From Celoporthe dispersa (Eukaryota; Ascomycota; Sordariomycetes; Diaporthales; Cryphonectriaceae): DNA of 64,000 nucleotides. The stretch covers positions 2,368,501 through 2,432,500 of the forward strand of contig WAID01000005.1 in assembly GCA_016584495.1 (NCBI GenBank), in the 5' to 3' direction. The position numbers were made by a program, and so were the translations under genes. Positions 11,840-23,153 of this stretch are shown here, piece by piece (the stretch's first letter is position 1; each line of letters starts with the position of its first letter). The notes below the pieces were generated by a model. The model did no database searches, was not told the origin of the DNA, and saw only the letters and a program-made list of their open reading frames with translations.

Positions 11840-14071
11840 TCAGAAGCTCCTCTCCCACGCCTGCCACCAGATGCCCATGTTGGCCGCCACCACCAGGTCC
11901 AGCATCTTCAGCCCCTCGTCGTGCACGAGCAGCTTGCCGAGCTTGGCCCGCGTCCCCCTATTTCCGCCTCCGGCCCTCTCCCTTCCCAGCCCGCTAAAGT
12001 CAAACACCTGCTCTTCGTCCTCGTCCTCGTCCAGCTCCTGCCCGTCCGCGGTCGCCTTCTCTCTTCCGCCGGGGCTCTTCACCAGCATCCTGCTGAGACC
12101 CTCCACCACCTCCTTGGCCGCGCGCTCGCGGTCCTCCTTGGAGCCGAACAGGTCTGTACTCGGCAGGTTGAAGCGCAGCTCGCTGACGTCTACCTTGTCG
12201 CTTGTCGCCCCTGCCAGGCTGGCGCTCATGCCCCTCGACCTGCCTCGCTTGCGCCCGCCGTCGGCGGTGGAGGAGAGCCGCGTCGCGGAGAGCCTGAGCC
12301 GCGACAAGAGGGTTGAAGCCCTGCGAGGTGGTATTGCGCATGTGACGGCACCTGAGGGAGCGCCCATTAGAGGCGGTACGGAAGTCGCACTGCCCATCCC
12401 AGGGTGACGTGAACGTGTAGCCCTTGGGCCTGAGCCCAGGACCCGGGGTCTGGAGGGCAGGTTGGTCGTCCGCCGCCGCCGCCGCCTTGTGTGCCGCGTC
12501 GCCCTGGCCCTCGTTCTGCTGTGCATGGTGGGTGATGGCAGGGAAGTAGGAAGACTCGGCCGACGCAGTCGAGGCGCCGCTGTCCTGTCGCTGGTGGGAT
12601 GACACCCTCGGCGGCGGGTGCAGCGGCTCGCCGAGGTAATCGGTATCGCTGGTCCCGGTGCCACTCCGGTCGCGCTTCCGCGAGGCAAACACCTCCTTTA
12701 GGTTATGGGTCCACGTCTTGCCGTACGTCATGACCACCTGCCTCCTGAACCCGCCCTCGCCCTCGTCGTGGTGCCCGCCGGCCGCGGCCTCCTCCTCCTG
12801 CCATTGCTGCTGCTGCTGCTGCTGCTGCGCCTGCATTTTAGCCGCGAGCTCCTTCATGTTCTGCGCCAGGTTGCCGCCCGCCGAGCCAGGGCGTGCAGCA
12901 TCAAAGTTGACCTTGGGAAGGGTTGTGGTGAAATCGCGGAACCGTGCGTACCCGCTCGTCTCGATGTGGATGTTGATGGCCGGGTAGCCACGCGGGTACT
13001 GGACAATGGGGAGCGCATCTGGGTGGTTTGGGTCGTGGTAGACGATGGTTGACTGGTAGGACGAAACTTTTCCGATGTTCCACTGGTGTCCTGTCCCTGG
13101 GTCGCGGCGGATGATGGTCAGGGAGAAGGGCGTGAAGGGTTTCTGCTGCTTAGCCCATGGCGACGGGGAACGGCTTGGGGTCACTGGGCTCTGCAGCGCA
13201 GGGCTGTGTGTGGCGCGTATCTCGTCGAAGCTGCGTGGTGGGCGCACTGCGTCGAGGCGGAGCGGTGGAGCTGTTGGTCTTGGTGGGAGGGCGGGTCCCG
13301 CATCCTCGGGTGTAGGTGGTGTCGCTGGGCTCACGACCTCTGGAAAAGATTGTCGCACATTCGCGACGGGAGACGGCGGATCAGCCATCCGCCGTGGCCC
13401 AAGAGGCTTCCTGGCTATCGGTGCAGACGGAACAGGGGCCTTGACCGGACGTGGTGGCGATGCAGCGGACAAGTCGGGCGCCGGAGAGAGGGGCCGCACT
13501 AGGTCTCCTCCTCCTCTTCCTCCTCCTCCTAGGGGAATATTCTCCTTTGCGGCCTGCAGCGACGGCTGCTCCAGAGGTGCAGCTCTCATGAGGTCATCGG
13601 TGTTGATGCTGTTCACCGCAGGCGTCTCCAAGACCGGTTGCTGAGCCACACCGGCGGATGTCGGCACGGGCTTCCTGGTGATCTTGCGCTCGTGGCTCCT
13701 GGTCGAGTCCATACTTGCCCTTGGCGCATCTTCATGTCGGCGGGGCCTCGGAGCCAGCAGCTCGTCTCCCAGGTTGTCCAGGTGGACGTAGTAGAGCGAG
13801 TTGGCCACATCCTCGCCCGTCACATTCTTCCTCTGCGGCTTGAAAGTGGACAGGATGATGTCTGGCAGGCTCGAGGTGAGAGGTTAGCTGAGGATGGCCC
13901 TGAGCCCCATGAGGGAGGTGAGTGCTCACCGCGTGACCCAGGCACTCTTGATATGTACAGACAGAGGGTCTCATGCCTCCCAACCGGGTTGATAGGGTAC
14001 TGTGGAGGGTGTGCAGCCAGCTGGTTGATGGCAGACAGCGACTTGGCCTCGATCTGGGTCGGAGCCGCCAT
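11840..14071 (-). CDS. Conserved fungal protein of unknown function, proline- and glutamine-rich
   Basis: Exon 1 (13930-14071) starts MAAPTQIEAKSLSAINQLAA and joins through a GTGAGC...CCAG intron (13862-13929) to DIILSTFKPQRKNVTGEDVA, which leads into LYYVHLDNLGDELL. A long proline/serine-rich linker follows, then a globular-looking block: KPFTPFSLTIIRRDPGTGHQ, WNIGKVSSYQS and SGYARF. A polyglutamine run comes next, then YTFTSPWDGQCDFRT with GRSLRCRH. The C-terminus VSELRFNLP...GIWWQAWERSF lies in another frame, so a one-base change (an extra base, or an unrecognised intron) is needed between about 12290 and 12345. I believe this is a family widespread in ascomycetes, but I know no function for it. 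An upstream in-frame Met at 14098 is an alternative start. Confidence 0.75.
12805..12829 (-). repeat. CTG/CAG trinucleotide repeat encoding polyglutamine
   Basis: A pure triplet repeat inside the preceding gene encodes eight consecutive glutamines (QAQQQQQQQQWQ). Such tracts often differ in length between strains. No shift in frame is seen at the repeat itself. Confidence 0.85.
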
Positions 14072-14948
14072 AACGAAGACCACAGGCGATGGCCGCACTG
14101 CCGCGAGCGTAGGTGAGGAGGAAGTCGATGATGAGTAAGGGGTAAAGTGACGCTCTCGGGGGTTCAGGCTGATGACCTGTCTCTTCTTCTTTCTGCACTG
14201 TCAGTCCGGAAGATTATCTAGGTGTCTGGTGCTGCGCTGTCGAGGTTGGTCTTGCGTTTGGGTCGAGGTTGAATGCAGGCAGGCTGCTGCAAATGGGCTA
14301 AATCTGGCTGCACTGCCAGCAGGCGGTGGTTGGTGCTGCAAGATGCCAGAGTCGACGCCCCAGTCCAAGCGCCTGGGTCCTGGTGGGGTATTCTTTTGTT
14401 TTTTTTAGGGGCGGGAGGAGCCTGTCAGAGGGCGCTGGTGACGGGTCGTCCACCCCTGCTAGGCATGCCGGCAGAGGGGGCACCACCCGTGACGGTACTG
14501 GACACGTGCTGGGGAACGCGGCGGGATCAGGGACAGGGGAAGCCTCCCGCAGCCTGTGTGTCTGAAGCTTAGTGCACGGTTACAGTGGACCGGTGCCGTG
14601 CTTGGCTTTGTTTGTCACTGGCCGCAGTCTTTGCTGGCCGAGTCCTCCCTTTTGTTCCTTTTTCACCCTCTTCACCGACGAGAGGAGGCAAGTAAGTAGC
14701 ACGAGGTGGCGCAGCAGTACACAAGCTACCGAGCGATGTACAGGATCTCGTGTCAATCATGACCAAACTTCAAGTCGCCTGCCCAGCCCCAAATACTCCA
14801 AGCCGCAGCACGGGCGGCGAAAAGGCCTCGTCATCAGACGACAAAGCTTCCACCAGGCTCTGGCAAGCAAACACGAGGGCGGCAGAACCGGGGCTGTGAA
14901 ATAAGCAATACCCGTCATAAACCTGTCTCGCTCAACTGGATTGTTTCC

Positions 14949-14949
<1 letters not shown>

Positions 14950-14981
<32 letters not shown>
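14950..14981. repeat. (CAG)10 trinucleotide microsatellite
   Basis: About ten uninterrupted CAG units lie outside any gene I can support, some 880 bp upstream of the start of the minus-strand gene at 14071. They could be in its 5' leader, where they would be transcribed as CUG, or in non-transcribed DNA. Confidence 0.9.
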
Positions 14982-14984
<3 letters not shown>

Positions 14985-15527
14985 TCCACCCAACCTCCGC
15001 CATTGGCATGACGATCTCAACAGCCCTGGATCCGAGAAGTCCGAATCATCATCCATCTACCGTACTGGGTATAGTATACCAAGTAATGAGATCGCTGGGT
15101 CTTTTACCTTAGACTGGCACGCATACCTCAGGACGGGTCCTGAAACGCCATGCATTACATCACCCAGCTCTGATGCCAGTCACACCTGTCAAATTTCATC
15201 GAGGACCACAGGAGACTCGACCCATTGTACTCCCCGATCTGTCCATTGATCGATCCATGGGCAAGGTGCAGGGTATCCTTGTAAGGTAGTCAGTCGTCTG
15301 CAATATCCCGTCCAAATAACCATTAGAGACAAAGACTGACACCACCGCCAGCCAAAAATATGCATCTCGGCCATATCACCAGCCCTGTCGTCTCGAGGAC
15401 ACTGCCGCGTCCGCCCATATTATTGATGCCAAGATGATTATCAGCCTCGACACTCGCGCATCGGACACTCAGTGCTCAAGTCCATGCTCGTATAGCATCA
15501 TTCATGGCCTGCGAAGAAGGCGAGTCT

Positions 15528-15615
15528 TCTCTCTTCCTTTTTTTTTCTTTCCTTCTGGTCCCCTCCCCATCTGGTCTTTTCTTTTCTGTCTTCCTTTCTC
15601 TTTGTCTTATTTCTT
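15528..15615 (+). promoter_or_regulatory. CT-rich tract, fungal core-promoter or leader type
   Basis: A long pyrimidine-rich stretch with runs of T and CTTTT blocks lies 45-130 bases upstream of the ATG at 15660. Such CT tracts commonly precede transcription starts of well-expressed genes in filamentous fungi. The assignment rests on composition and position only. Confidence 0.4.
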
Positions 15616-15659
15616 CGTATTATACACGTCTTTCGCATCAGCCATTCTCAAGCCGCACC

Positions 15660-15785
15660 ATGCCCGAGGCAGGCAAAGGGGCTCCTCCGTGTGACATGCA
15701 CAATGATGATTCCGCAGGTCTCCAGAAGCTTATTGAAAACGCGACCACAAGACAGCCCAAGGTCGACGCAGAGAGGTCTTCATAG
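15660..15785 (+). CDS. Possible small protein of 41 residues
   Basis: A short open frame begins at a good fungal start context (CACCATGCC) directly behind the CT-rich tract. It encodes MPEAGKGAPPCDMHNDDSAG, then LQKLIENATTRQPKVDAERS and a final Ser before the stop. The peptide is hydrophilic with a possible amphipathic helix (LQKLIENATT) and has no signal peptide or membrane segment. It resembles no family I can name. It could be a real small gene, an upstream ORF, or the first exon of a larger transcript. Support comes only from start context and composition. Confidence 0.3.
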   Translation: MPEAGKGAPPCDMHNDDSAGLQKLIENATTRQPKVDAERSS

Positions 15786-16279
15786 GCCGTTGTATTCATT
15801 TCATGAACCATGGCCGTGGCTATGGCCAGACGCCGCCATATGGTTGCGGCCTGTGTGGAAGAGGAACAATTGCTTTGTTTCTCCCCGAGGACTCTACCCA
15901 GGACAGCGAGTCCAGTGTTGTTACCTCTGGCTCGACACCATTGTCATCTCTTTCAAAGCAGCTGGTATGTTACAGAACAGTCAGTACCTGTATCAATTCA
16001 CGCTTGCGAATTGGAAAGCCTTGCGGTGACCATGAATAGGGATTGTCAACAACAACAACAGCACAACTTCAGTATTGTATCATCGTGAGGGCACTGTTTT
16101 GCAACATTCCAGACCAGGACCGCAGGGTAGAAAAATATATATACGAAACCCATGCCTCACCGAGAAACTTTTCCACATCGTTCATCTCTCACCATCCACA
16201 ACACGATACACATTGTCGACACCGGCCGGCTCAAGCTTCCCGACACCTACGCTCACCGGCTGATCAACAACCGTTGACC
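15786..16279. other. Intergenic region upstream of the RING-finger gene
   Basis: This probably contains the promoter and leader of the gene starting at 16280. In-frame upstream codons exist from 16043, but their composition does not look coding. No regulatory element was recognised. Confidence 0.4.
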
Positions 16280-17942
16280 ATGTCTCATCAATCTTTTCAG
16301 GCCGCGGCTGGTTCCGGCCAGCAGAGTGCCACCTCAGCACCCACCCCCAACCAGGTGAGTATGACCACAGCGCCTGACCTGATCAGCAACCTGCGCAGAC
16401 AGCTCGACCTCCACATCGAGGCCGGCAATCCGGGCTTGCAAGCCGTCGCAGCTCTGGTGCTGGGCCTGCCCAACTTCACCACGCAGTGTCCCGCCTACGG
16501 CCTCATCCTGCGCCGTCCCAGATCCTTCTATGACTATTGCAGGGTCAAGATCCGCCTGGACGACCCGGTTCCCCCTTATGAGTGGAATGACCCCCGATTT
16601 GTCACCGCTGTGGAGTGGTCCGAGGATGTCATCGAGATCCATCACTTGGTCTGTATCCACTTGGCCAGAGCCCGCCTACGCGACAACCCTGACTACGAAG
16701 TCCTCCTGCGGGAACCCACCCAGGGCCTCACGCCGCCGGTCCCAGGCCAACTCACAGACGCACGCCTTACGCCCACCTTTCTCCGCACCCTCGGCGCGGT
16801 CATGATCCCCGCCTTTGTCGCCTGGGGAGCTTCCGATTTCCGGGAGCTTACGATCATGACCAGAGACGATGCCCTGCAGCAGGTGGCCCGGGAGATTGTT
16901 GAACCGAACATGCGCTTCCGTCGGAGCCCCGAGGTCAGGCAGGACGTTGCCTTGATCTGGGCCGTCATCCAGAGGCTTGACTTCGCCCCACAACTGCCAC
17001 TCCTCCCTGACCAAGGCGGAGGACTGTGTCTTCACTGAACGCGACCTGTTGGGCTCGGTCCTTGAAGAGGCTGGCTTCCACATGTTTGCGAGCATCGTCC
17101 GAAGCCTTGACCCAGTTCATCGCGTGGCCTGGGAGATGTTCATCACGGCGGACTTCGGTGCAGACTCTAGGGAGGATGAGGATGATGATGATGAGATCCT
17201 CCCGGACGCCAATGCTGACACACCGCTTAACGAGGCCGAAGTTGAGTCCGACGATGAGTCCGACGGTGAGTCCGACGACGACGACGACGACAGCAACGAG
17301 GACGAGGAGATGACCGACATCGAGGAAGTTGATCCTGACCAGGACGATGACATGCCTGACAGCGACGAGGGTGATAGCGATGAGGATGACAGCGACGAGG
17401 CTGGTCCTGACGCCATGGCCATCGACGATGAAGACGCCTCTATTGCATTCAATTTCTACAGGCTCTGTTCTGAGGCTATGTTTGCGCAGCTACGGCAAGA
17501 GGCTGTCAACCTGTTTTCCGACAACCCCATTTACTCTTTGGGCTACTTTGCGTCTGTCCGGGACTTCATCTTCCAGCCCATCCGACTCTATGCACCGCAA
17601 GATCCGCTCCTGGACAGCGCTACGCTCGCCTTTGATGAACTTGAGGGCATGGACGTGAACGATGAGGCGTTCCCCGGCTTCCAGAACCCGCCCACCAGCT
17701 CTATCCCTACTACGGCCGTGCAGGCCAGCAACGGTAGTGACGGTGAGTCGGCGCTTGACTTTGACAACGAGTGCATGTTCTGCACCTCGCAGTTCCTGGC
17801 TGACGGGGCCCGTGCTGCTGACTTCCCGGACCATGAGCCCCAGCGCAAGCTCCCCTGCGGCCACCCGGTCGGCGCTGTCTGCTTTGCTGCCTACTCGGGC
17901 AACGATCGCTGCCCCCTCTGCTCCGCCCCTACCCAGCAGTAA
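16280..17942 (+). CDS. RING-finger protein with long acidic region
   Basis: The start at 16280 (MSHQSFQAAAGSGQQ) is preferred over upstream in-frame codons; MTTAPDLISNLRRQL at 16360 is an alternative. A helical N-terminal part is followed by a strongly acidic stretch rich in Asp, Glu and Ser (about 17165-17440). The C-terminus is a zinc-binding RING-like domain: CMFC, then LPCGHPVGAVC, then CPLC (about 17770-17930). This CGHxxGxxC form is common in fungal RING proteins and lacks one canonical ligand, so E3 ubiquitin-ligase activity is plausible but unproven. The frame changes between about 16964 and 17015. A 52-nt intron (16964-17015, weak GTCATC donor, CAAG acceptor) would restore it with clean codon boundaries; an extra base is the alternative. 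Confidence 0.75.
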
Positions 17943-18787
17943 GTGCTCTGTAGAGAAGTTCTGAGGAGAGCCACACACCCAAGACCCCTCAACCCCGGGC
18001 TGATGATGCCCTCAAGCCAGCAGGACTGGTGCTTGACCACATCGGAAGTCAAGTAAACACCTCTTATCCTCCCCTGAACAGTAGACTGTAGATTTCTCTC
18101 TCTTTAGCAATGAACTTGTAGACTTTTGAGCCCCCATGACTTGCATTCTGGACCCCTTCTCTCCCTTACAACTTAAATCTCCAACTCTTAGAATAAGACA
18201 GAGGCTTTGAAGCCGAGCAACAGCTAACAAACATATAGACAGGTCAGCCACCTTACTTTGCTTATTGATCACGATTCCATCAGGTTCTTTGAAATCCAGA
18301 TTCACACGGGTACCCATTACTGGCGCTGGGTGCCCAGTGGCCAGACATTCATATCTCAGCCCCCACGCAGATTTCTCACTCTCATATTTTTGCTCGCGAT
18401 GATTTAATTACCACGATTTATTATCTCTACATAGAAATTCTACATGTTCTTGAATATTTGCGAGCTGGTCAGAATGTGCATTTTCTACCTGCTGAGGCCT
18501 TCCGAACGAGGCCAGCTCCTCCGCGGCCCAAAACTCTACTCGTCCATCCTTGAACGGCCCCCGCGGTTGACCTGGCTGGTCCGACCCGCAGCGGCGCTTG
18601 GGAACCTTGTTTCAGAACAAAACGTATGGACTTGGACGCTCGATGCAGAGATACAGCCCCCATCTCGCAAGTATCCATCACACGTTGCTTCGGTGGCCCA
18701 ATGGGCCTGAGGCAAAGCCCTCTCGGTTGCCTGATGATGGGCGGGGCGTATAAATTCTCAGGCACAAATCCGGGTTGCCCGGTGTGA
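17943..18787. other. Intergenic, nothing recognised
   Basis: This spans from the RING-finger gene to the small hypothetical gene. Open frames at 18444-18819 on both strands have no domain. It includes the probable 3' end of the upstream transcript. Confidence 0.4.
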
Positions 18788-19636
18788 ATGACTTCATGTT
18801 TTCTTCCTCTTCTCCTCAACGCACTATGTCAAACACAAAGGGGCGCAAAAATGGTCCTCATCAGCGTTCCCCGGCGGATAAACTGTTCTGTCCAGTGGCC
18901 CCGTGGTCCCAGCGCTGGCCCCTGGACAAATCAACATATTCATATCAGCCAGGCCACCCACCACGAGAGCTGGAGACACGTCCTTGAGAACAGCGACGTC
19001 TTCCACTGCTTCCACAAGATGTGCGCCGACTTTTTGGACAGCAGCAGCCGTCGGAATCTGCCGGCTGATCTGGAGGACTTTGTGGCGGGCGAGCGGAAGG
19101 CGTATTTCAAGGCCTTTGAGGCCGCCCAGAAGAAGGTGAGCTCATGAGCGAAGAATTCCCATTATACGTTTTTTTTTCTTCTTTTTCTCTCTGCTGGCCG
19201 GTGGCCAAAGACTGAAAGAAGCATTGCGCTCAGAAGATTGCAGGTCCAGAAGCGCAAGGTGGACACAGTCCGCCGCGTGAGCTCGTTCACGGAGAGGGTC
19301 AAGATGCTGCACTGCTACATGGACACCGTCCCGGCTTGGTGGGATACGCGGCGCACAGCCCGGTCCAGGTTCCGGCACGGCCCTGTACTACAGGCGTATG
19401 GGATCGAGCTAGGAGCGGAATATGCTTGTCGGTATGTGCGGCAGGAGAGGCTTCCTGGGAATAAACTAGAGCGGCTTGCCATGGGCGACCAGCTGCGGGC
19501 TCTGGTGGGTGACTTGAAGGGGTCTGGGGGCTTGAGGCGGCACGTGGTGCGTGGTGATGGGGATGGCAATAAGTTTGAGGATGAGGTGGATATGACGATT
19601 GAGATGTGGGCTCGTCGAAGTATTGTAGCAGAGTAG
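18788..19636 (+). CDS. Hypothetical protein, two exons
   Basis: Two open stretches are joined by a clear intron at 19136-19243 (donor GTGAGC, acceptor TTGCAG) that keeps the frame: ...FKAFEAAQKK continues into VQKRKVDTVRRVSSFTERVK. The predicted product is basic and helical, with FHKMCADFLDSSSRRNLPAD before the junction and MLHCYMDTVPAWWDTRRTAR after it. No known domain was recognised. The start is uncertain: ATG at 18788 opens the frame, but the first residues look poorly coding and a start near 18850 (MVLISVPRR) or a missing upstream exon is possible. It resembles a lineage-specific fungal protein. Confidence 0.5.
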
Positions 19637-20624
19637 GCGGCTATGATGAAGTAACAAACTCCATAGATGGTGACAGACTACGAGGTTTGCTTACATACTC
19701 GAGTATGATGCAGTCCTGTTCCTTTACTTTCCTCAGCTTCGTTTGCTCTACTTAATCATTTCGGCACCCTTGTTCTCACATATAGGTCATCAAATGGTGG
19801 AGAGTATTGAAAGAAATTGAAAGACTCTTTGTTTGCCTTTGTAATTGAGTTGTGGTGATACGCTCATCTACTGCAAGTACACACAACTTGACAACTGTCA
19901 CCTAATATCACTCCTTGTTTCACCGTCTCTGGCTTTTCTTTTCTGTATTCTTCGCCAACAACAGGCTGTTGGCGACGAACTATCCACGCTCGAGCATCAT
20001 TCTGCCACCTTCAAGTGGCAACTCCACTACGTTCACAGCTCAGGCTCATCTTTAACCAGTTTCGTTGGTGCCTACACCTATGCAATCGAAACATTCCTGT
20101 GCCTGCAGTTCTGTAAACTCGGTGTTATCTACCGCGTGAGCTGCAGTTAGCCAGCTCTATCTGGCAGCCGGCATAATAGATTCTGATTAGTCAAGAAAGT
20201 TTCTGAATATTTCAAATTGATTTTCCACCTCTTGGGTGGGACCTTGTGAGCTGGGCATTCCCACAGGCGCCAACGATTTGTCCGCAGGCTAAGTTGGGGG
20301 AATACACCCGGAGACGGGTAAATACGACTGGCCACTCCCACAGCAGCTCTGGCACTTGCATGTCCATGTGGAATCCATACAAACCAGCAGCAGAGGGCCC
20401 TGGGAGCTCGAGCCGCTAGAGCTCAAGAACCCATGACTATGTTGCTTTTATCCTAGGGAAATCCGGGGTACCTGCAGGTTATTCCGTACGGCCGGTTAGA
20501 CGGAGCCGACCCAGAGGGGCAAAGGGGAACACGATAATGACAAACTAGAGGTTTATGACGTTGGTTTTTCTGTTAATAGTGTATTATTCTTTATTATATG
20601 ATAGGTTGATCTCTACCTCGTCAG
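19637..20624. other. Intergenic, nothing recognised
   Basis: This is AT-richer sequence between the hypothetical gene and the esterase. The right half probably holds the esterase promoter. No RNA gene, repeat or coding domain was recognised. Confidence 0.4.
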
Positions 20625-22860
20625 ATGGCGAGTTCAGAGAGCAACTCGACCCTCAACTTTCATGACCTCGGCATGGCTCCTCTCCTCGACAGTGGCCGCC
20701 TGGCCCTATCCTCACTGGCCCTGTCCTTTGCGGGGCTCGTCCAGGCCGCGCCGTATGCGAACTCGTCATATTCCAACTCCGACACGTCCCTGACGTTCGT
20801 GTACCAGAACAACCTGAATGCCTCGGATGATGTCAACCACGTCGGTGCCATTTTGCTGGACCCTGCCCCTCAAGAAGTCGGTGCTTCCCGATGTGCTGCT
20901 CTTAGAGAGTCTCTTCTGTCGATCCCAACCCTCGATGCTCATACTAGCGACTTTGAGCACGCCTTGTCATATCTCGCATACGCTGGGCTGGTGGATGACA
21001 GTCAGAAGTACTATGTGCAGGACGCGGTGCTGGCTGTAACATACTCGTCAGAGGGCAGTCCTTGTTTCTCGACTAAGAAAGACGAGAACGGAACTCGGCC
21101 GCTGCCCATCCTCTGCACACAGTCGAGTTCTCAAAATGAGCCGACTGACGCCGTGGCCACTGCATCCAACGAGCTGAGAATTCCATCTGCTGGGAATACA
21201 TTTGTGGGCTTCCGCAACCAAAAGTCTTTCCGCTTCATCGGCATCCCCTACGCCAATCCTTTCGAGCGCTTTGCATACTCAACCGTGTATAATACTACGG
21301 GTCAGACGATCAATGCCACTGAGTATGGTGCGGACTGTGCGCAGGCCGGTGATACTGGTTCGCAGGAGGATTGTCTGTTCCTGAACATTCAGACACCCTA
21401 CATCCCACAGGCTGGCTCCACTGACAACTTGAGACCCGTCCTGTTTAGTATCCATGGCGGCGGTTTCACTGGCGGCAATGGTGGTGGCAGCTCCGGATTA
21501 GATGGAGGAAACCTAGCATCTAGAGAGGATATCGTCTCGGTTGAACTCAACTATCGTCTCTCGACCCTTGGCTTTCTGGCTATCCCTGGAACGGATGTCA
21601 AAGGCAACTTTGGCATTGGAGATCAGGTCACAGCCTTGGAGGTAAGACCTTACCCTCCTTGAACTTTAACAAAACCGTGGAATAAACAGGTCTCTAACCC
21701 AATCCTGTCTCATAGTGGGTGAAAAAAACATCGCTTCCTTCGGAGGCGATCCTAACAAGGTCACAATTATCGGAGAGTCCGCTGGTGCAGGCTCTGTACG
21801 CGCACTGCTCGGGTCTCCTCCTGTCATCGAGAATAGTCTCATCTCTGGTGGTGTTTCTCAGTCTAACCTTGGCGGTGGCAAGGCTCTCGGGCTGGACGGA
21901 ACCTATGCCACCACGTACAGCTCTTACTACACGATCGAGCAATCATACGACGTAGCCGGGCAGCAGATCTTCGAAGCGGTGGGTTGCAACCAGACAGACG
22001 TCGATGACCAGATTGCATGCCTCAAGGCCGTGAACGCGACCACCATCGTCAACCTCTCCACGGTTGCGAGATATGTAGTGCAAGATGGCACCTACGTCAA
22101 CACGGAGCAGCTCATTGTCACCGAGAAAAACGGCAGCCAGGCTTTCGTCCCGATCATCTTTGGCACGACCAACAACGATGGTGCCTCGTTTTGTAATTTT
22201 CCGTTAAACACCACAACCAGCGAGGTGGAGGGCATTGCATACTCCTTGGACATCTCTCAGGACCAGGCGCAGCGCGTTATCGACAGCGGGCTGTTCCCTT
22301 ACTACGACTCAGGCAACCTCACCCTCGACAACTTCAACGTCTCGCAGCGCGTCTCGACCGACCTGCAGTTCCGCTGTATCGACGAAGCAACCGTCTTCGC
22401 TGCATCTACCTCGGGCGCGTTCCCGGTTGCTTACTACTACAACATTGACCGGACGTATGAGGGATATGACCCTCTCGGCCTGGGGCCGAGCTTGAATGGC
22501 GGGACCGACCCTGAAGGAAACTACTTCAGGCTTCACGGCAGCGACCTCGGCTTCACGTACGGCAACCAAGATCCTCTCCGCGACGAGCGTGATCTCCAGG
22601 CTAGCCAGCTCATCAGCGGGTACTACGCCGCGTTCGCAAAGACAGGGTCACCGAATCCTGACGAGGAGTACCTGAAAGTACGGGGCTATACCAGCACGCT
22701 CGAGGCGGTTCGTCAGACAGGTGCTTGGGGTCCTGTCTCGGGTCATGCTGGGCCCGCGAAGGATCTGGACTATCCATCACTGACGATCAGTTTTCCCGAG
22801 ACTCGGCAGTGTTCGTTCCTGAATTACAGCTTGAGCTACTATCTTGATGGGGGCTCTTAG
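20625..22860 (+). CDS. Secreted type-B carboxylesterase/lipase
   Basis: An alpha/beta-hydrolase of the carboxylesterase-cholinesterase family, expected to hydrolyse esters outside the cell. The start is either 20625 or the in-frame ATG at 20673, which gives a cleaner signal peptide (LALSSLALSFAGLVQA). Family landmarks are FRFIGIPYA, SQEDCLFLNIQTP, SIHGGGFTGGNGGG (oxyanion hole), the nucleophile elbow GESAGAGSV, and a late HGSDLGF carrying the likely catalytic His. Many N-glycosylation sequons fit secretion. An intron at about 21642-21714 (GTAAGA...CATAG) separates ...QVTALE from WV...NIASFGGDP. Directly after the acceptor, an A7 run puts the frame off by one; one more A would restore the conserved sequence. 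A homopolymer miscall is the simplest explanation. Confidence 0.88.
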
Positions 22861-23153
22861 ATTATTGATAAACCCACTTGATTACATTAATATGAGTATC
22901 ACTACCACTTTGGCACATCACAAATTATGCAAGGTACTCAGCAAGAGTTAGGTATTGTTTGTCAATTCGTTAATGCCGCAGAGTCCTACATATGTACCCT
23001 AATTATAAAATGATGCGGCCCAGCCGTAAGGCCAGAACTTAGGATCAAATCTGTACAAAGGAAAAATGGGGTGTGGTGACTACCAGTGTATGCCTCGGGC
23101 GTCGTGTGCCCTCGGCTCTTAAAGACCTAATTGTACCCACGGTGTGAGCATTT

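Larger units (their letters stand above)
14072..15659. other. Intergenic region with a CAG repeat and a CT-rich tract
   Basis: This is the probable promoter and leader region of the minus-strand gene ending at 14071 and of the small plus-strand ORF at 15660. It holds a (CAG)n array at 14950-14981 and a pyrimidine-rich stretch at about 15528-15615. No protein domain was found in the open frames here. Confidence 0.5.

Noticed and set aside
13075..13644. Gly/Arg-rich plus-strand open frame of 189 codons
   Set aside because: It is a shadow of the Pro/Ser-rich linker of the minus-strand conserved protein.
14941..15249. Open frame starting with polyglutamine
   Set aside because: It has no ATG in front of the CAG repeat and no recognisable sequence after it. 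The repeat alone creates the open frame.
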